Assembly (NCBI GenBank): GCA_015231395.1
Contig: JADGBP010000093.1
Location: 1-7,989, forward strand
Direction: 5' to 3'
DNA: 7,989 nucleotides
Source: Desulfamplus sp.
Lineage (GTDB): Bacteria > Desulfobacterota > Desulfobacteria > Desulfobacterales > Desulfobacteraceae
Shown: in pieces, positions 6,404 through 7,989 of the stretch
How the letters are laid out: every line of letters starts with the position of its first letter
How positions within the stretch are numbered: position 1 is the first letter of the stretch
Notes under the pieces: generated by a model
What the model was told of the DNA's origin: nothing
The model's database searches: none
Seen by the model: the letters and a program-made list of their open reading frames with translations, nothing else
Translations under genes and position numbers: made by a program

Positions 6404-7466
6404 TAAGAATTCTGACCAGCTTCATGTTTGTCTCCCTGTCCCTGAGTGAAAAGCGGACAAACCGGTCAGAAAGCCCATAAAAATTGGCACAATCACGGAT
6501 CAGGATTTTATGCTCTCCTGCAAGACCGCACACATCATTGGATTTCATCTTTCCGGTTAATTGAGCAAGCAAAAAATATGTCTGTGACGGATAGAGTTTG
6601 AGTTCAATACAATCATTAACTGCATCTTCAAAAACCTTTTTTTCCATTTTAACAAAGGCTCTGGTCATCTCAAGGAATGGATTTGTTTTTTCAGGATTTT
6701 CCAGAATATGAATAGTGGCAGCCTGAGATAACGCATTGACCGACCATGGCTGATAATATTTCATAAATTTTTCGATCACTTCAGGATATGCACACAGATA
6801 ACCGGTTCTAAGTCCGGGAATCCTGAATATCTTGGACATGGAAGAGAGTACAATCAGATTTGGAAAAGAGGTCTTTGCAACCAGAGTTGTTTTTTCCGCG
6901 TCTGCCAAAAATGGAAGATAGGATTCGTCAATGACAAAATAGGTGGAAGAATGATGTTTCAGCAGCTCAATAATGGTATTAACCGGAATCAGGGAGCCTG
7001 TAGGGTTATTGGGGTTGCAGATAATGACTGTATCTGAGCTTTTTGCCATCTCACTGATTTTATTAATATCTGGTTGAAATAGATGCTCTTTGTCTGCCAT
7101 ACAGAACTCAAACGGAACATTATTCATGATGCAGCTATCGCGGTAATCTGCGTAGGTCGGTCCCACAATCAGAACTTTTCTGGACTTTAAGGCGATGGGC
7201 AAAGTGTAGATAAACCATGTGGTGCCATTTCCGCCCATGACTCTGCCGGCAGGCACTTTGTAATATCTGCTGAATGCCATCACCATATCCATGGCATCAG
7301 GCTGGGGAAGGGCTCTGACGAGATGGATATTTGCTGCAATAAATTCCTCCAGACCCTCCGGAGGTCCTAAAGGATTTATGTTGCTGCTCATGTCTGTTAT
7401 CTCATCAATAGAACAATCATGCTGTGCTGCAAGTGCCTGCACATTACCCCCATGACCTTTAATCAT
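6390..7466 (-). CDS. cobD: Threonine-phosphate decarboxylase-like PLP enzyme (CobD/CobC type)
   Basis: A 358-residue fold-type I PLP enzyme, close to the usual length of Salmonella-type CobD. That enzyme decarboxylates L-threonine O-3-phosphate to (R)-1-aminopropan-2-ol O-2-phosphate, the arm that CbiB then attaches to the corrin. Visible motifs: HGGN (5-8) and MSSNINPLGPP (26-36), which are characteristic of the CobD branch; GNGTTWFIY (79-87); CNPNNPTG (150-157); VIDESY (178-183); SSMSKIFRIPGLRTGY with PLP lysine 212 and Arg220 (208-223); RFVRFSLRD (335-343). The sister family, histidinol-phosphate aminotransferase HisC, is the main alternative, but the HGGN start and the adjacent cbiB favour CobD. 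ATG at 7464-7466 has AGGAG eight bases upstream (7475-7479). It is the first gene of the likely cobD-cbiB operon and is divergent from the CheR fragment. No cobalamin riboswitch is recognisable in the 171-base upstream region. Confidence 0.92.
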   Translation of the reverse strand: MIKGHGGNVQALAAQHDCSIDEITDMSSNINPLGPPEGLEEFIAANIHLVRALPQPDAMDMVMAFSRYYKVPAGRVMGGNGTTWFIYTLPIALKSRKVLIVGPTYADYRDSCIMNNVPFEFCMADKEHLFQPDINKISEMAKSSDTVIICNPNNPTGSLIPVNTIIELLKHHSSTYFVIDESYLPFLADAEKTTLVAKTSFPNLIVLSSMSKIFRIPGLRTGYLCAYPEVIEKFMKYYQPWSVNALSQAATIHILENPEKTNPFLEMTRAFVKMEKKVFEDAVNDCIELKLYPSQTYFLLAQLTGKMKSNDVCGLAGEHKILIRDCANFYGLSDRFVRFSLRDRETNMKLVRILKNIQ

Positions 7467-7510
7467 AATTTAAACTCCTGAACGTCTTTACTTATAACCC
7501 TTATTACTGT

Positions 7511-7520
7511 AATCATGATT
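7511..7520. promoter_or_regulatory. Perfect 10-bp palindrome between divergent genes
   Basis: AATCATGATT is a perfect dyad 45-54 bases upstream of the cobD-like start codon, followed by a T run. It lies where a repressor site could act, but such a short AT-rich palindrome is expected by chance at moderate frequency. Confidence 0.2.
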
Positions 7521-7565
7521 TTTTTCCTGTATTAGTAATTCTGCAAACAAGCATTGAGAGCCTGT

Positions 7566-7628
7566 TTCTAAATTCAAAAACTCTAATTCTAAATACGAAA
7601 GTCTTAATTCTAAATACGAAGATTTTAA
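7566..7628 (+). repeat. Three tandem 21-bp direct repeats upstream of the CheR-like fragment
   Basis: Units at 7566-7586, 7587-7607 and 7608-7628 all begin TTCTAAAT and end in TAA. Units 2 and 3 share the 16-base core TAATTCTAAATACGAA, offset by 21; unit 1 is more diverged. Twenty-one bases is two helical turns, so the units face the same side of DNA, as binding-site iterons do. The array ends nine bases before the ATG at 7638 and could cover or block a promoter. The function is inferred. Confidence 0.6.
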
Positions 7629-7637
7629 ACTAATTTT

Positions 7638-7925
7638 ATGGAAATAAATATTTCAAATAAAGATTTCAGCATATTATCAGAATTGATCTATGCAGAGTCA
7701 GGTATCAACATTCATATTGGTAAAATGGAGCTTCTAAAGTCCAAAATCGCCAAGAGGATGAGAACCACAAAAATATCTTCCTACCATGACTATTTTAAAT
7801 ATCTGGTAGAGAATAAAGATGAAATCATAGAATTTATAGATACTGTAACCACTAATCACTCATTTTTTTTGCCACTCACGGATCATGAAAACCAAAATAC
7901 AAAATATGTTTTCACGATCAAATAA
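7638..7925 (+). CDS. CheR-like N-terminal domain fragment, methyltransferase domain missing
   Basis: The 95-residue product resembles the N-terminal helical domain of chemotaxis methyltransferase CheR: FSILSELIYAESGINIHIGK (10-29), LLKSKIAKRMRTT (32-44), a YHDYFKYLVEN helix (49-59) and the FIDTVTTNHSFF linker (66-77), where CheR normally has TTNxTxFFRE. Here FFRE is replaced by FFLPL, and the frame ends with TAA at 7923-7925 before any SAM-binding sequence. Full CheR proteins are about 270-290 residues. The other plus-strand frames after the T8 run near 7862-7870 do not restore the methyltransferase domain within the window, so a simple frameshift does not explain it. No Shine-Dalgarno sequence precedes the ATG and an in-frame TAA at 7626-7628 excludes an upstream start. 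It is probably a decayed or truncated gene; a stand-alone domain that binds a receptor or partner is possible. The remaining bases, 7926-7989, show nothing recognisable. Confidence 0.6.
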   Translation: MEINISNKDFSILSELIYAESGINIHIGKMELLKSKIAKRMRTTKISSYHDYFKYLVENKDEIIEFIDTVTTNHSFFLPLTDHENQNTKYVFTIK

Positions 7926-7989
7926 AATCTCCTGCAAAACTGATATTTTATACTTATGCTTGATTTTATTGGATAAAATTTAAATTTTG

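Noticed and set aside
7467..7637. Cobalamin riboswitch upstream of cobD
   Set aside because: The region is only 171 bases, AT-rich, filled partly by the 21-bp repeats, and I could not see a B12-box-like conserved core.
7862..7982. Frameshift at the T8 run continuing CheR in another frame
   Set aside because: The alternative frame reads a short sequence without CheR-like or SAM-binding motifs and ends at a TAA near 7982.

Overview
The window looks like part of a chromosome from an AT-rich Gram-negative anaerobe, most likely a sulfate-reducing member of the Desulfobacterota (Desulfobacterales-like). This is inferred from the gene families (a PabB-PabC fusion, anaerobic-style cobamide genes, an exported DUF1573 protein), from the apparent use of selenocysteine, and from foldback repeats between genes. 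No taxonomic marker gene is present, so the assignment is tentative.

Layout. Positions 1-1731 (+) hold the 3' part of a fused aminodeoxychorismate synthase/lyase (pabB-pabC, folate pathway), closed by a strong intrinsic terminator at 1816-1859. A gap at 1732-2096 carries this terminator, a second hairpin and a 107-bp element with 19-bp inverted ends. Positions 2097-3758 (-) encode a 553-residue exported protein of unknown function. The gap at 3759-4249 has a possible leader hairpin for that gene and a 143-bp imperfect palindrome. Positions 4250-5239 (+) encode an exported DUF1573 protein whose reading frame is interrupted by one TGA exactly where the first Cys of the family's CGCT motif belongs. 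I read this as selenocysteine. Positions 5331-7466 (-) hold a two-gene cobamide operon, cobD-like followed by cbiB. It would make the aminopropanol phosphate arm and attach it to the corrin ring. Positions 7638-7925 (+) hold a short CheR N-terminal fragment without a methyltransferase domain, preceded by three 21-bp direct repeats.

The most interesting item is the candidate selenoprotein: the UGA is in the family's conserved Cys position, the frame is intact on both sides, the second Cys is kept (a U-G-C motif), and a small hairpin with a G at the start of its loop lies at a suitable distance after the UGA. Other points are the two foldback elements, a 44-bp tandem duplication at the cobD/cbiB junction, and the 21-bp iterons before the CheR fragment. 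All domain calls are from reading the sequence; no database search was possible.
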